Shown piece by piece: positions 30,550-39,470 of a stretch of DNA of 64,000 bases. Source of the stretch: Hoeflea sp. (GTDB taxonomy: Bacteria; Pseudomonadota; Alphaproteobacteria; Rhizobiales; Rhizobiaceae); NCBI RefSeq assembly GCF_002733955.1, contig NZ_NVXQ01000004.1, positions 205,968 through 269,967 on the forward strand, written 5' to 3'. The position numbers and the translations under genes were made by a program. Below the pieces are notes generated by a model. It was not told where the DNA came from. It saw nothing but the letters and a program-made list of their open reading frames with translations, and searched no databases. Position 1 is the stretch's first letter, and every line of letters starts with the position of its first letter.

Positions 30550-33500
30550 TCACGCGCGCAGGGAGCGGGCCAGATCGCTCAGCATGCCGGCGGCCACGGT
30601 CAGCTTCGCCACTGACAATTCGCCGCTGTCGGTCAGTGTCAGGATCTGCCCGCGAACATGCGAGATCCGATCCTTGTTGGCCTTGAGCCATTGCTCGGCC
30701 GGATCCGAAACCTTGGGATTGCTGTCGAGAACCGCAGCGGCGATGATCCGGCGGGCTTCCGAGATCTCATCAAGGCTGCGGGCCAGGGCAAGCCCCTCGA
30801 AATGATCGGTCACCGGGATCCTGTCGACCGCCGCGACAATGCGGCTCAGCCGGAAGGCTTCGGTGACGGCAAAGTATGTCGCGGTCGCCCGGCCCAGATC
30901 GGTCTTCGCATGGGCTGCGACGTGGCAGATGTCGGGCGCCAGGGTCAGACCGGTCAGGCCCGCGATCTGATCAGCCAGATCGCCGGGAACCTGCTGCGCG
31001 AGCAGGGTGTTGCGGGTTTCCTCGGCTTCCTGACGCATGAAATCGGGCATGGCGGCAGCGAGCTTGCCGTCGAGCTTGTTCAGGCTCTGCTGCATCGACT
31101 TCACCGCTGTGGCAAGATCGCCCTGCGCCGCGCCGGTCTTCAGCGCCCAGCCGGTCACATCCTTCAAGGTGTTGCCGATGCGGGCGTAGAGCTGGTTCTG
31201 GACAGTGCCCGACACCTTTGTATCGAGGTCATCCACCTGGGCGTAGAGCTGGTTGAGCGAGAGGCCATCACGGGCAAGCACGAACGCCTTGACGATATCG
31301 GCGGCCGTGGCGCCGGACTTGTCGCCGAGGCCGATGACAAAGGCCGGTCCGCCGCGGTTGATCGCGTCGTTGCCAAGAAGGGTCGAGATGATCTCGCGTC
31401 TCAGCCTGTGGCTGGCGATGTCGCTTGAATGCAGTTTCTGCATCTGTTTGGGGAAATAGGACCGCAGCGTGGTGTCGAAATAGGGATCGTCCGGCAGCGA
31501 GCTGGCAACGATCTCGTCAAACAGCACCAGCTTGGCATAGGACAACAGCACGCCCATCTCCGGCCGGGTCAGTGCATGGCCGGTCGCCACGCGTTCGGCG
31601 ACGGCGAGGTCGTCGGGCAGGTCCTCGACCTTGCGGTTGAGCAGGCCGCGGGCTTCGAGATTGCTCATCACCCGGTTGAGCTCGCCGACGCCGGAAACAC
31701 CCTCGGCTTCGGCAATGGAGATGGCGAGCGTCTGCAGGTAGTTGTTGCGCAGCACCAGTTCGGCGACCTCGTCGGTCATGGCTGCCAGCAGGGTGTTGCG
31801 CTTGGGCCGGGTCAGCCTGTTCTCGCGCATGGCATTGGCCAGCGCGATCTTGATGTTGACCTCGACGTCGGAGGAATTGACCCCGGCCGAGTTGTCGATC
31901 GCGTCGGAATTGCAGCGGCCGCCATTCAAGGCATAGGCGATGCGTCCTTTCTGGGTGACGCCGAGATTGGCGCCTTCGCCGATCACCTTGGCGCGCACCT
32001 GGCGCGCGGTGATGCGGATGGCATCATTGGCGCGATCGCCGACATCGGCATCGTTTTCGCCGGCATCCTTGATGTAGGTGCCGATGCCGCCGAACCACAA
32101 CAGATCGGTCTGCATCGACAGGATCGCGGTCATGATGTCCTGCGGCGTGGCCTTGCCGGGCTCAAGCCCGATCACGGCTGCCGCTTCCGGGGTCAGTTCG
32201 ACGGATTTCAGTGCGCGCGGGATGATCATGCCGCCTTTCGACAGCTTGGAAGTGTCATAGTCCTGCCAGCTGGAGCGGCCCAGTTCGAACAGCCGGCTGC
32301 GCTCGGCAAAGCCGATGGCGCAGTCGGGATCGGGATCGATGAAGATGTCGCGGTGGTCGAAGGCCGCCAGCAGCCTGATCTGGGTCGACAGCAACATGCC
32401 GTTGCCGAACACGTCGCCCGACATGTCGCCGACACCTGCGGCGGTGAAGGGCGTGGTCTGGATGTCTATGTCCATCTCGCGGAAATGGCGCTTGACCGCT
32501 TCCCAGGCGCCACGGGCGGTGATGCCCATCTTCTTGTGATCATAGCCTGCGGAGCCGCCGGAGGCGAAGGCGTCATCGAGCCAGAAATCCTGTTCCTGGC
32601 TCAGCGCATTGGCGGTGTCGGAGAAGGTGGCGGTGCCCTTGTCGGCGGCGACGACGAAATAGGGGTCGTCGGCGTCGTGGCGGACGGTGTTGGCGGGGGG
32701 GATGATGGCGTCGCCGACAATGTTGTCGGTGACCGAGAGCAAGGTGCGGATAAACAGCTTGTAGGCGTCGCGGCCAGCTTCAAATATCGCATCGCGGCCG
32801 CCGTCCAGCGGCAGTTTCTTGGGGTAGAAGCCGCCCTTGGCGCCAACCGGCACGATGACGGCGTTCTTGACCTGCTGCGCCTTGACCAGTCCGAGCACCT
32901 CGGTGCGGTAGTCCTGCGCCCGGTCGGACCAGCGCAGTCCGCCGCGGGCCACCGGACCAAAGCGCAGATGAACGCCTTCGACTTCCGAGCCATAGACGAA
33001 AATCTCGCGGAACGGGCGTGGCTCCGGCAGGCCTTCGAGCTTCTTCGGGTCGAGCTTGAAGGCAAGTGCCGGCCGTGGCGCACCATCGTCACCGGTCTGG
33101 AAATAGTTGGTCCTGAGCGAGGATTCGATCGCATTGACGTAGCGCCTGAGGATCCGGTCATCGTCGATGCTCGGAACTTCCGCCAACGCCGCTTGAATCG
33201 CTTCGATCAGGCTTTCGCTTTGTGCTGTCCGTTCGGCCGGCTTGGTATCAATGTCAAACCGGATCCGGAACAATTCGAGCAGTCTGGCGGCTATGCCTGA
33301 ATGGCGGTTGAGGCTGTGGGCAATGTATTCCTGGGAATAGGGTATGCCTGCCTGGCGCAAATAGCGTGCATAGGCGCGCAGAACCGTGGCTTCGCGAACC
33401 GACAGACCGGCATTGGTGACCAGCCGGTTGTAGCCGTCATTGTCAGTGTCGCCACGCCAGACCGAGAGAAAGGCTTCTTCCAGTCTTGATCCGTCGGTGT

Positions 33501-35340
33501 CGAGATCAATGGCGCGCTTGTCCTCGTGCACGATCTCCATGTCATGCAGAACGACGGTGTTGGTGACACCTTCCTGGCCATCAAGGAAGATCTCGTGGGT
33601 TTGCTCGCTGATGACCTTGAAGCCAAGATTTTCCAAGAGCGGCACCCGGCGCGACAGTGCCACGGGCTCACCGGCGTGGAAGATCTTCAGCGCCAGGTGA
33701 TCGTCCGAGCTGTTGTCACCGCGATAAAACGCGATCTGGATCGCACCGGTTTCCTTGCAGGCGATGATGGAGTTGAGATCGGCCAGGGCCTCTTCGGGAC
33801 GGAAGCGCTCCTTGTAGGACTGGCTGACGCTGACGCGTTGGGTCTCGCCACCGCCAAGCACGCGGAACTGGTCCTCCCATCGGGTGACGATGGAGCGGAC
33901 GTCGCGTTCAAGCTGCTCCTGCGGAATCTGCGGTGTCTTGCCTTCGGAGCGGCCGATGATGAAATGCACCCGGGCGACGCCACCCTCGGGAAAGGCCGGA
34001 TAGTAAGCCGACACACGACCATTGTAGACGGTCTTGAAGTAATCGCCGATGCGCTCCCGGGCGATCGAATCATACTGGTCACGCGGGACATAGACGATCA
34101 GCGAGACAAAACGGTCGAAACGGTCGATCCGCGGCAGGACGCGGACCCGCGGGCGGTCCGCCAATTCGTTGATCTGCATGCAGAACCGGGCCAGGAGATC
34201 GGCATCGATCTGGAACAGGTCATCGCGCGGATAGGCTTCGAGCGTGTTGAGCAGCAGTTTGCCGGAATGGCTTTCCGGATCGAAACCGAATTCGGAGACA
34301 ACCGACTGCACCTTCGAGCGCAGCAGCGGGATCTTGGTGACCGAGCGGGTGTAGGCGGTGGAGGTGAACAGCCCGACGATGCGCAGTTCGCCTACAACCT
34401 TGCCCTTGGAGTTGAAGCGCTTGATGCCGATATAGTCCATATAGGTGCGGCGATGGATCACCGAGCGGACATTGGCCTTGGTGACGATCAGGAAATCCGG
34501 TCCCTGCAGGAAATCGAGGATCTCCGGCGTGGTGGTGACCTGGTCCTTGCCGAGCCGCAACACCAGCACATCCGGGTCCGAGAGAATGCCGAGGCCTTCG
34601 CCCGAGGAACGGCTCAACTCGGCAGTTTTGCCGTCATCGGTGTAGACATATTCGCGCATGCCCAAAAAGGTGAAGTTGTTGTCGCGCAGCCAGGCGATGA
34701 ATGCCAGGGCTTCCTGGCGCGCCGGCTCGGTCGCCTTGTCGACGTCCAGCGCAACGAGATCGGCAGCGCTGTGATCGATCATCGCCAGCATGGATTTCCA
34801 GTCGCTGACGGCGGCCTGGACCTGATCGAGCACATGGCGGACCCGTGCGGTCAGATCTTCGGCAGCCGCCTCGCTGAGCCGCGGCATGTGGATCTGGATA
34901 TGGCTGACCCGCTGGGAGTGCTCACTGCCGTCGCCATGGGAAAAAAGGGTTGCCGGCTTCTTGCCGTCGAGCACGAGAATCGGATGCAGCGCCATCAGGA
35001 TGTCGCGGACGTCGGAAGTGACCTCGCCCATGACCGAATCATAGAGGAACGGCTTGTTGAGCGTGGTGATCGCCAGGATCGAAATGTCGCGGCCGTCGGT
35101 GGTGGCCTGATCGACATTGACCAGGCTCATGCGGGAGGATTTACCGTCCCAGGCGCGGACCTCGGATTCGGCCAATACTGCCGCAGAAGCGAGGTTTTTT
35201 GCCGGAAAAAGCTCCAGATCGTCCATGCTGACACTGGAGAAGAGCACGTCGGGATTGATGTGCGGTTTCTTGCCCTTGGCGGCAATGGCCGCTGTTTCAG
35301 CAAGAAGCGTTTCCGTCTTGCGGGTGTTTCTGACCCCCAT
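30550..35340 (-). CDS. gdhB: NAD-specific glutamate dehydrogenase, large (180 kDa) type
   Basis: This 1596-aa enzyme belongs to the L_180 class of NAD-glutamate dehydrogenases, which oxidise glutamate to 2-oxoglutarate and ammonia for catabolism. The length is typical. The N-terminal half (residues 1-700) holds the ACT-like and helical regulatory domains. The catalytic core lies near residues 790-1250, with RFGPVARGGLRWSDRAQDYR, then AVIVPVGAKGGFYPKK containing the catalytic Lys, VGDMSGDVFGNGMLLS, and KVIGEGANLGVTQKGR for the Rossmann NAD-binding region. The gene is intact with no frameshift. It is divergent from a CMD-domain protein gene across 99 bp. Confidence 0.95.
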   Translation of the reverse strand: MGVRNTRKTETLLAETAAIAAKGKKPHINPDVLFSSVSMDDLELFPAKNLASAAVLAESEVRAWDGKSSRMSLVNVDQATTDGRDISILAITTLNKPFLYDSVMGEVTSDVRDILMALHPILVLDGKKPATLFSHGDGSEHSQRVSHIQIHMPRLSEAAAEDLTARVRHVLDQVQAAVSDWKSMLAMIDHSAADLVALDVDKATEPARQEALAFIAWLRDNNFTFLGMREYVYTDDGKTAELSRSSGEGLGILSDPDVLVLRLGKDQVTTTPEILDFLQGPDFLIVTKANVRSVIHRRTYMDYIGIKRFNSKGKVVGELRIVGLFTSTAYTRSVTKIPLLRSKVQSVVSEFGFDPESHSGKLLLNTLEAYPRDDLFQIDADLLARFCMQINELADRPRVRVLPRIDRFDRFVSLIVYVPRDQYDSIARERIGDYFKTVYNGRVSAYYPAFPEGGVARVHFIIGRSEGKTPQIPQEQLERDVRSIVTRWEDQFRVLGGGETQRVSVSQSYKERFRPEEALADLNSIIACKETGAIQIAFYRGDNSSDDHLALKIFHAGEPVALSRRVPLLENLGFKVISEQTHEIFLDGQEGVTNTVVLHDMEIVHEDKRAIDLDTDGSRLEEAFLSVWRGDTDNDGYNRLVTNAGLSVREATVLRAYARYLRQAGIPYSQEYIAHSLNRHSGIAARLLELFRIRFDIDTKPAERTAQSESLIEAIQAALAEVPSIDDDRILRRYVNAIESSLRTNYFQTGDDGAPRPALAFKLDPKKLEGLPEPRPFREIFVYGSEVEGVHLRFGPVARGGLRWSDRAQDYRTEVLGLVKAQQVKNAVIVPVGAKGGFYPKKLPLDGGRDAIFEAGRDAYKLFIRTLLSVTDNIVGDAIIPPANTVRHDADDPYFVVAADKGTATFSDTANALSQEQDFWLDDAFASGGSAGYDHKKMGITARGAWEAVKRHFREMDIDIQTTPFTAAGVGDMSGDVFGNGMLLSTQIRLLAAFDHRDIFIDPDPDCAIGFAERSRLFELGRSSWQDYDTSKLSKGGMIIPRALKSVELTPEAAAVIGLEPGKATPQDIMTAILSMQTDLLWFGGIGTYIKDAGENDADVGDRANDAIRITARQVRAKVIGEGANLGVTQKGRIAYALNGGRCNSDAIDNSAGVNSSDVEVNIKIALANAMRENRLTRPKRNTLLAAMTDEVAELVLRNNYLQTLAISIAEAEGVSGVGELNRVMSNLEARGLLNRKVEDLPDDLAVAERVATGHALTRPEMGVLLSYAKLVLFDEIVASSLPDDPYFDTTLRSYFPKQMQKLHSSDIASHRLRREIISTLLGNDAINRGGPAFVIGLGDKSGATAADIVKAFVLARDGLSLNQLYAQVDDLDTKVSGTVQNQLYARIGNTLKDVTGWALKTGAAQGDLATAVKSMQQSLNKLDGKLAAAMPDFMRQEAEETRNTLLAQQVPGDLADQIAGLTGLTLAPDICHVAAHAKTDLGRATATYFAVTEAFRLSRIVAAVDRIPVTDHFEGLALARSLDEISEARRIIAAAVLDSNPKVSDPAEQWLKANKDRISHVRGQILTLTDSGELSVAKLTVAAGMLSDLARSLRA

Positions 35341-35439
35341 CCCATATCCTCCGAGGCTTGATCTTTGGTCGAATCCTAGCAGAAGTGTGTATCAAAGCGA
35401 CCCGCTTTCGCGATCAAAGCCAATATTGGAGGAATAAAG

Positions 35440-36015
35440 ATGAAAACCGGGCAAGAAGCTGTCACTGCGTTGAAATTGGAGCAGGAAACGCCGTTGAGTG
35501 AGTCCATGACGGCCTATTTTGCCAAATGCGAGGACAAGCTTGGCATGGTGCCGAATGTGTTGAAGGCCTATGCCTTCAACAATGAGAAGCTTGAGGCCTT
35601 TGTCGGTTTTTACAATGACCTGATGCTGGCCGGTTCCAACCTGAGCAAGCTTGAGCGGGAACTCATCGCGGTGGCCGTATCTTCGGTCAACAAGTGCTTC
35701 TATTGCCTGACGGCGCATGGTGCGGCGGTGCGGCAGATGTCCGGCGATCCGGTGCTCGGCGAACAAATGGTGATGAATTACAGGGTTGCTGACCTCACGC
35801 CGAAACAACGCGCCATGCTTGATTTTGCCATCCTGGTCACGGAGGATCCGGCACGCATTGTCGAGGCTGACAGGCAGACCCTGCGTGATGCCGGTTTTAC
35901 GGACCGCGATATTTGGGATATCTCGGCAGTTGCGGCCTTCTTCAACATGACCAACCGCATGGCGTCGGCCACTGACATGCAGCCAAATCCGGAATATCAC
36001 GGGCTCGCCCGCTGA
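35440..36015 (+). CDS. Peroxidase-related AhpD-like (carboxymuconolactone decarboxylase domain) protein
   Basis: This 191-aa cytosolic protein has a CMD/AhpD fold with the redox motif CFYCLTAHG: Cys86, Cys89 and His93, the arrangement used in AhpD-type thiol peroxidases. ELIAVAVSSVNKC before it and AAVAAFFNMTNRMAS near the C-terminus are typical of the 'peroxidase-related enzyme' subgroup. GGAGGAA lies 7-13 bases before the ATG. No reductase partner is adjacent, so the electron donor is unknown. Confidence 0.85.
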   Translation: MKTGQEAVTALKLEQETPLSESMTAYFAKCEDKLGMVPNVLKAYAFNNEKLEAFVGFYNDLMLAGSNLSKLERELIAVAVSSVNKCFYCLTAHGAAVRQMSGDPVLGEQMVMNYRVADLTPKQRAMLDFAILVTEDPARIVEADRQTLRDAGFTDRDIWDISAVAAFFNMTNRMASATDMQPNPEYHGLAR

Positions 36016-36082
36016 TCAGGCCGGACCATCCATCCAGCCGGTACACCAAACCGGCAATCGACCCCGACTGGGAGCCTTCGCG

Positions 36083-36325
36083 ATGAAAGACGATGACACA
36101 GTCCGCCAGGCCAAACGCACGCTCGACCGGATCGGGGAAGAAGGTGGTTTGTCGGCAACGCCGGTGATGAAATCAACGGCCAACAGCGTCCGCGATCACT
36201 TCACCGCCGAGGATGCCGACAAGAATGACAGGGTCGAGGTCTGGGGAACGCGGATCGCCCGCGGACTGGCGATCCTGGCCTTCGCCGGACTGGTGCTGTG
36301 GATGGTCGGGCAGGTGTCGGGATGA
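36083..36325 (+). CDS. Small single-pass membrane protein, unknown function
   Basis: This 80-aa protein has a charged N-terminal part (MKDDDTVRQAKRTLDRIGEE) and one C-terminal membrane helix (residues about 61-77, LAILAFAGLVLWMVGQV). It is probably an inner-membrane protein with its N-terminus in the cytosol. I do not recognise a named family. Its stop overlaps the start of the pyridoxal kinase gene as ATGA, indicating coupled translation, but a functional link to vitamin B6 is only suggested by this. Confidence 0.75.
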   Translation: MKDDDTVRQAKRTLDRIGEEGGLSATPVMKSTANSVRDHFTAEDADKNDRVEVWGTRIARGLAILAFAGLVLWMVGQVSG

Positions 36326-37215
36326 CGTCAAAACATCAGCGCAATTCCGATATCCGCACATCGGTGATCGTGATTTCAAGTCATGTGGTGCGTGGATCGG
36401 TCGGCAACCGGGCTGCGGTGTTTGCACTGGAGACACTGGGCTTTCCGGTCTGGGCGGTGCCGACGGTTGTTCTGCCCTGGCATCCGGGTCATTCCCGCGC
36501 GACCAGGATCGTGCCGCCGCGAGAGGATTTTGCCGCTCTGATTGATGATTTGTGCGGCGCGCCCTGGCTTGGCGAAGTCGGCGGCGTGCTCAGCGGCTAT
36601 CTCGGCGATGCCGGGCAGGCAGCGGATGTGGCGCGGCTGGTTGGCGCGGTACGCAAGGCCAATCCGGAGGCGCTTTACATGTGTGATCCGGTGATCGGCG
36701 ATACCGGCGGTCTCTACGTGCCCGAGGCTGTGGCGTCCGCGATTGCGCGGGAGCTGATCCCGATTGCCGACATCGCCACGCCGAATGTGCATGAGCTGGC
36801 CTGGCTATCAGGCGCACCGATCACAGATTCCGCGGCTATGACATCGGCGGCGGAAACGCTGGGGCCGGCACGGGTGCTGGTGACCTCGGCGCTGGCGATG
36901 ATGGCGGGCAGCACCGGCAATCTCTTGGTCAGCGGAAAACAGTCGGTGATGGCGGAGCACCGGTTGATCCCGAATGCGCCGAACGGGCTTGGCGATCTGA
37001 TGTCGGCGACTTTTCTTGCCCGGCTGCTCGAAGGTCTCCCCGAGGAAAAGGCGCTGCAGACGGCAACCGGCACGGTGTTCGAGATTCTTGCCCGCACGGC
37101 ACGGCGCGGCGCCGACGAGCTGACGCTTGAAACCGACGCGCAAAGCCTCCGCACACCGATGGCGATGGTCAACATGCGCCGGGTGATGTCGATGGCAAAC
37201 CGCAAGAAACCGTGA
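36322..37215 (+). CDS. pdxY: Pyridoxal kinase, PdxY type
   Basis: This 297-aa ribokinase-fold enzyme phosphorylates pyridoxal and related B6 vitamers with ATP in the salvage pathway. Typical features are VVRGSVGNRAAVFALETLGF near residues 21-40, WHPGHSRATR near 54-63, MCDPVIGDTGGLYVPE near 121-136 and NAPNGLGDLMSATFLARLL near 216-234, where the catalytic Asp sits in GLGD (usually GTGD). The ATG at 36322 overlaps the upstream stop by 4 bases. Its own stop overlaps the GTG of the DUF429 gene. Confidence 0.88.
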   Translation: MTSKHQRNSDIRTSVIVISSHVVRGSVGNRAAVFALETLGFPVWAVPTVVLPWHPGHSRATRIVPPREDFAALIDDLCGAPWLGEVGGVLSGYLGDAGQAADVARLVGAVRKANPEALYMCDPVIGDTGGLYVPEAVASAIARELIPIADIATPNVHELAWLSGAPITDSAAMTSAAETLGPARVLVTSALAMMAGSTGNLLVSGKQSVMAEHRLIPNAPNGLGDLMSATFLARLLEGLPEEKALQTATGTVFEILARTARRGADELTLETDAQSLRTPMAMVNMRRVMSMANRKKP

Positions 37216-37958
37216 GCGAAGCCGCCCCGTCCGGCCCGGTTCTGGTCGGCGTCGACGGGTGCCGCGCCGGCTGGATCGCGGTGGCGTTGCGGCCAGGGGA
37301 AACGCGGCCCGAGGCAAGGATTTTCCCGCGCTTTGCCGATCTGGTTGCTGCGTTCGGTGCAGACACCATAATCGCAGTCGACATGCCGATCGGTCTGCCA
37401 GACAGGATCGGCGGATCTGGGCGTGGACCGGAGCAGGCAATAAGATCGTTTCTCGGCGCGCGCCGGTCGAGCGTGTTCTCGATTCCGGCGCGGGCGGCGG
37501 TGGAGGCTGAGACCTACCAGGCTGCCTGCGAGCTGGCTCAAATCCACTCGGATCCGCCGAAGAAGGTGTCAAAACAGGCGTTCTTCCTGTTCAGCAAGAT
37601 CCTCGAGATTGACCGGTTGTTGCAGTCCGACGTAGGGTTGCGGTCGCGGATCATCGAATGTCATCCGGAATTTTCGTTTTGCCGGCTGAACAACATGGTC
37701 CCGATGAGGTTTGCCAAGAAGACCGGTGGCGCGCTCAATCCCGACGGCATTGCCGAGCGGATCAATGTGCTCGCATTGCACGGAATGGACAGCGATCTGT
37801 TCACTGACGGGCCGCCACGTGGCGCAGCGATGGACGACCTGGTGGATGCTAGCGTCAACCTGGTCATCGCCGGACGCCATGCAAAAGGCCTGACCGAGAC
37901 GTTTCCCGCCAATCCGGTGCGTGACCGCCACGGAATACTGATCGCCATACACGGCTGA
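37212..37958 (+). CDS. DUF429 domain protein (predicted RNase H-like fold)
   Basis: This 248-aa protein belongs to the DUF429 family. LVGVDGCRAGWIAVAL near residues 11-26 and TIIAVDMPIGLPD near 52-64 carry acidic residues spaced as in RNase H-like nucleases. ARRSSVFSIPAR and IIECHPEFSF are further family blocks, and DDLVDASVNLVIA supplies a C-terminal acidic pair. Nuclease activity is a prediction from fold, not shown. It starts at GTG overlapping the pdxY stop (GTGA), so it is coupled to pdxY. Confidence 0.8.
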   Translation: MSEAAPSGPVLVGVDGCRAGWIAVALRPGETRPEARIFPRFADLVAAFGADTIIAVDMPIGLPDRIGGSGRGPEQAIRSFLGARRSSVFSIPARAAVEAETYQAACELAQIHSDPPKKVSKQAFFLFSKILEIDRLLQSDVGLRSRIIECHPEFSFCRLNNMVPMRFAKKTGGALNPDGIAERINVLALHGMDSDLFTDGPPRGAAMDDLVDASVNLVIAGRHAKGLTETFPANPVRDRHGILIAIHG

Positions 37959-38106
37959 CCCGGCTCCAGCTGATCAGAAGCCCGCGATGCCTGGCCGGAC
38001 AGCTGGTTCGAGCCCCGTCCAATCCGGGCCGGTTCAGCGACGGCATTGCAGCCATGGTGCAAAAGGCTGATTGATCTTCTTTTCAGGCCCGGTTATGTGC
38101 AAAGTC

Positions 38107-38757
38107 ATGTCGACATTTCCGAGCCGCCTCCTCGAAGGCTACAAGACATTCATGAGCGGTCGTTATGCAGATGAGCGTGACCGCTACCGCCAACTCGCCG
38201 AGACCGGGCAGGAACCGCACACGCTGGTGATTGCCTGTTGCGATTCGCGTGCAGCGCCCGAGACGATTTTCGATTGCGGCCCGGGAGAGTTGTTCGTTGT
38301 GCGCAACGTGGCCAATCTGGTGCCGCCTTACGAGCCAGACGACAATCTGCATGCGACATCCGCAGCACTGGAATTTGCGGTTCAGGCTCTCAAGATCAGG
38401 GAAATTCTGGTCATGGGGCACGGCCGTTGCGGCGGCATCAAGGCAGCGCTTGATCCCAATGCTGCGCCACTCTCTCCCGGGGACTTTATCGGCAACTGGG
38501 TCAAGCTGCTCAAGCCTGCCGCCCAGCAGATCCAGGACAGCCAGCTGTTGACCAGCGGTGAGCGTCAGATTGCGCTGGAGCGGATCTCGATCCGCAATTC
38601 CATGGCAAACCTGCGCACGTTTCCTTGCGTCAAAGTCCTCGAGGAACGGGGCAAGTTGCGGATCCATGGCGCATGGTTTGACATTTCAAGCGGCGAATTG
38701 TGGGTGATGGACAGCAAAACCGGCGATTTTTTCAGGCCCGAAACCGCGGCAACTTGA
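38107..38757 (+). CDS. Beta-class carbonic anhydrase
   Basis: This cytosolic zinc enzyme interconverts CO2 and bicarbonate. Zinc ligands are visible as Cys44 in CCDSR, with Asp46 and Arg48 as the catalytic dyad, and His105 with Cys108 in MGHGRCGG. VVRNVANLVPPYEPD is a family block. The ATG at 38107 (216 aa) is chosen because MSTFPSRLLEGYKTFMSGRY matches the usual rhizobial N-terminus; ATG 38095 is in frame 12 bases upstream. Neither has a strong SD. It stands alone, 148 bp after the DUF429 gene. Confidence 0.92.
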   Translation: MSTFPSRLLEGYKTFMSGRYADERDRYRQLAETGQEPHTLVIACCDSRAAPETIFDCGPGELFVVRNVANLVPPYEPDDNLHATSAALEFAVQALKIREILVMGHGRCGGIKAALDPNAAPLSPGDFIGNWVKLLKPAAQQIQDSQLLTSGERQIALERISIRNSMANLRTFPCVKVLEERGKLRIHGAWFDISSGELWVMDSKTGDFFRPETAAT

Positions 38758-38825
38758 CATCAGGCAGGTCTGTCCGGTTCCATGAACGTCAAGCGTCGAT
38801 GCGCGGGACAGGTTGGGAGCCGGAC

Positions 38826-39248
38826 ATGAATGCAATCCGATTTGTGAGTATGCTGCTGGTTGTCACAGCTCTTCTGCCCGTTTCTCTCGTCTCGGCTCAG
38901 AACACGCTGCTTGACCGCTGGTACACGGCGCTGTTCGACGTCAATCGCTTGGCGATTGACGATCTGCTTGCCGATGACGTGGTTATCAGCCTTGAGGATC
39001 TGGGCGTGACCCAGACCAAGGCAGAGTTCATCGAGTCGCTGGATGAATGGGAAGACGTGGCGAAAGATGCCAATCTAGCCTGGCAGCTCGAAGAGGGCGC
39101 AGAAGTCAACGAAAACGAGGCTTCGGTGCTGGTGTGCTACCAGTTCCCGGACAATGAGCTGATGATCCGGGAAGTCTTCGGCTTCCGCGAAACCAAGATC
39201 ATCAGCAGTGTGCAGACGACCGTCGGCGACAGCTGCGAAAATTTCTAA
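38826..39248 (+). CDS. Secreted hypothetical protein (possible NTF2-like fold)
   Basis: This 140-aa protein has a clear signal peptide (about residues 1-24, ending VSLVSAQ), so it is probably periplasmic. The mature part starts LLDRWYTALFDVNRLAIDDLLADDVVISLEDLG and resembles SnoaL/NTF2-like small proteins in secondary-structure pattern, but I recognise no family. It contains two Cys residues (VCYQFPDN and DSCENF) that could form a disulfide. ATG 38826 is favoured because it places the signal sequence at the N-terminus. Confidence 0.65.
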   Translation: MNAIRFVSMLLVVTALLPVSLVSAQNTLLDRWYTALFDVNRLAIDDLLADDVVISLEDLGVTQTKAEFIESLDEWEDVAKDANLAWQLEEGAEVNENEASVLVCYQFPDNELMIREVFGFRETKIISSVQTTVGDSCENF

Positions 39249-39363
39249 CTTACAGGCATCATTTCACAGATTTGCAGCGAGCTTTGCGCATCCGGTTGGA
39301 TGCCCAAAGCCGCGATGCACAGCGCGTTCCGAAGCTGGTCTCCAAACGCGCTGTGCGCGTGTC

Positions 39364-39470
39364 CTAGAGCATCTCCGGCGAAAACGGAGTCGCCTTCAAT
39401 GCTCTATCTCTTTGTTTTGACGCAATTCCGGACGCAAAACCGGTACCCACTTTTGCTGGAATTGCTCTAG
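39364..39470. repeat. Rhizobial-type intergenic repeat
   Basis: This 107-bp element is bounded by inverted termini CTAGAGCA and TGCTCTAG. Inside it is GCAATTCCGGACGCAAAACC, followed by CCACTTTTGCTGGAATTGC. From general knowledge this block is widespread in intergenic regions of Rhizobiales, similar to RIME-type mosaic elements. Its right end supplies the mltB stop codon (39467-39469). The 115 bp before it, back to 39249, contain nothing I can support. Confidence 0.75.

Noticed and set aside
31429..33300. Long open frame of 623 codons antisense to the glutamate dehydrogenase gene
   Set aside because: It has no family features and mirrors the codon bias of the real gene; long antisense frames are expected in high-GC coding DNA.
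33526..35361. Second antisense frame of 611 codons over the glutamate dehydrogenase gene
   Set aside because: Same reason; the composition is a shadow of the minus-strand gene, and it covers that gene's start.
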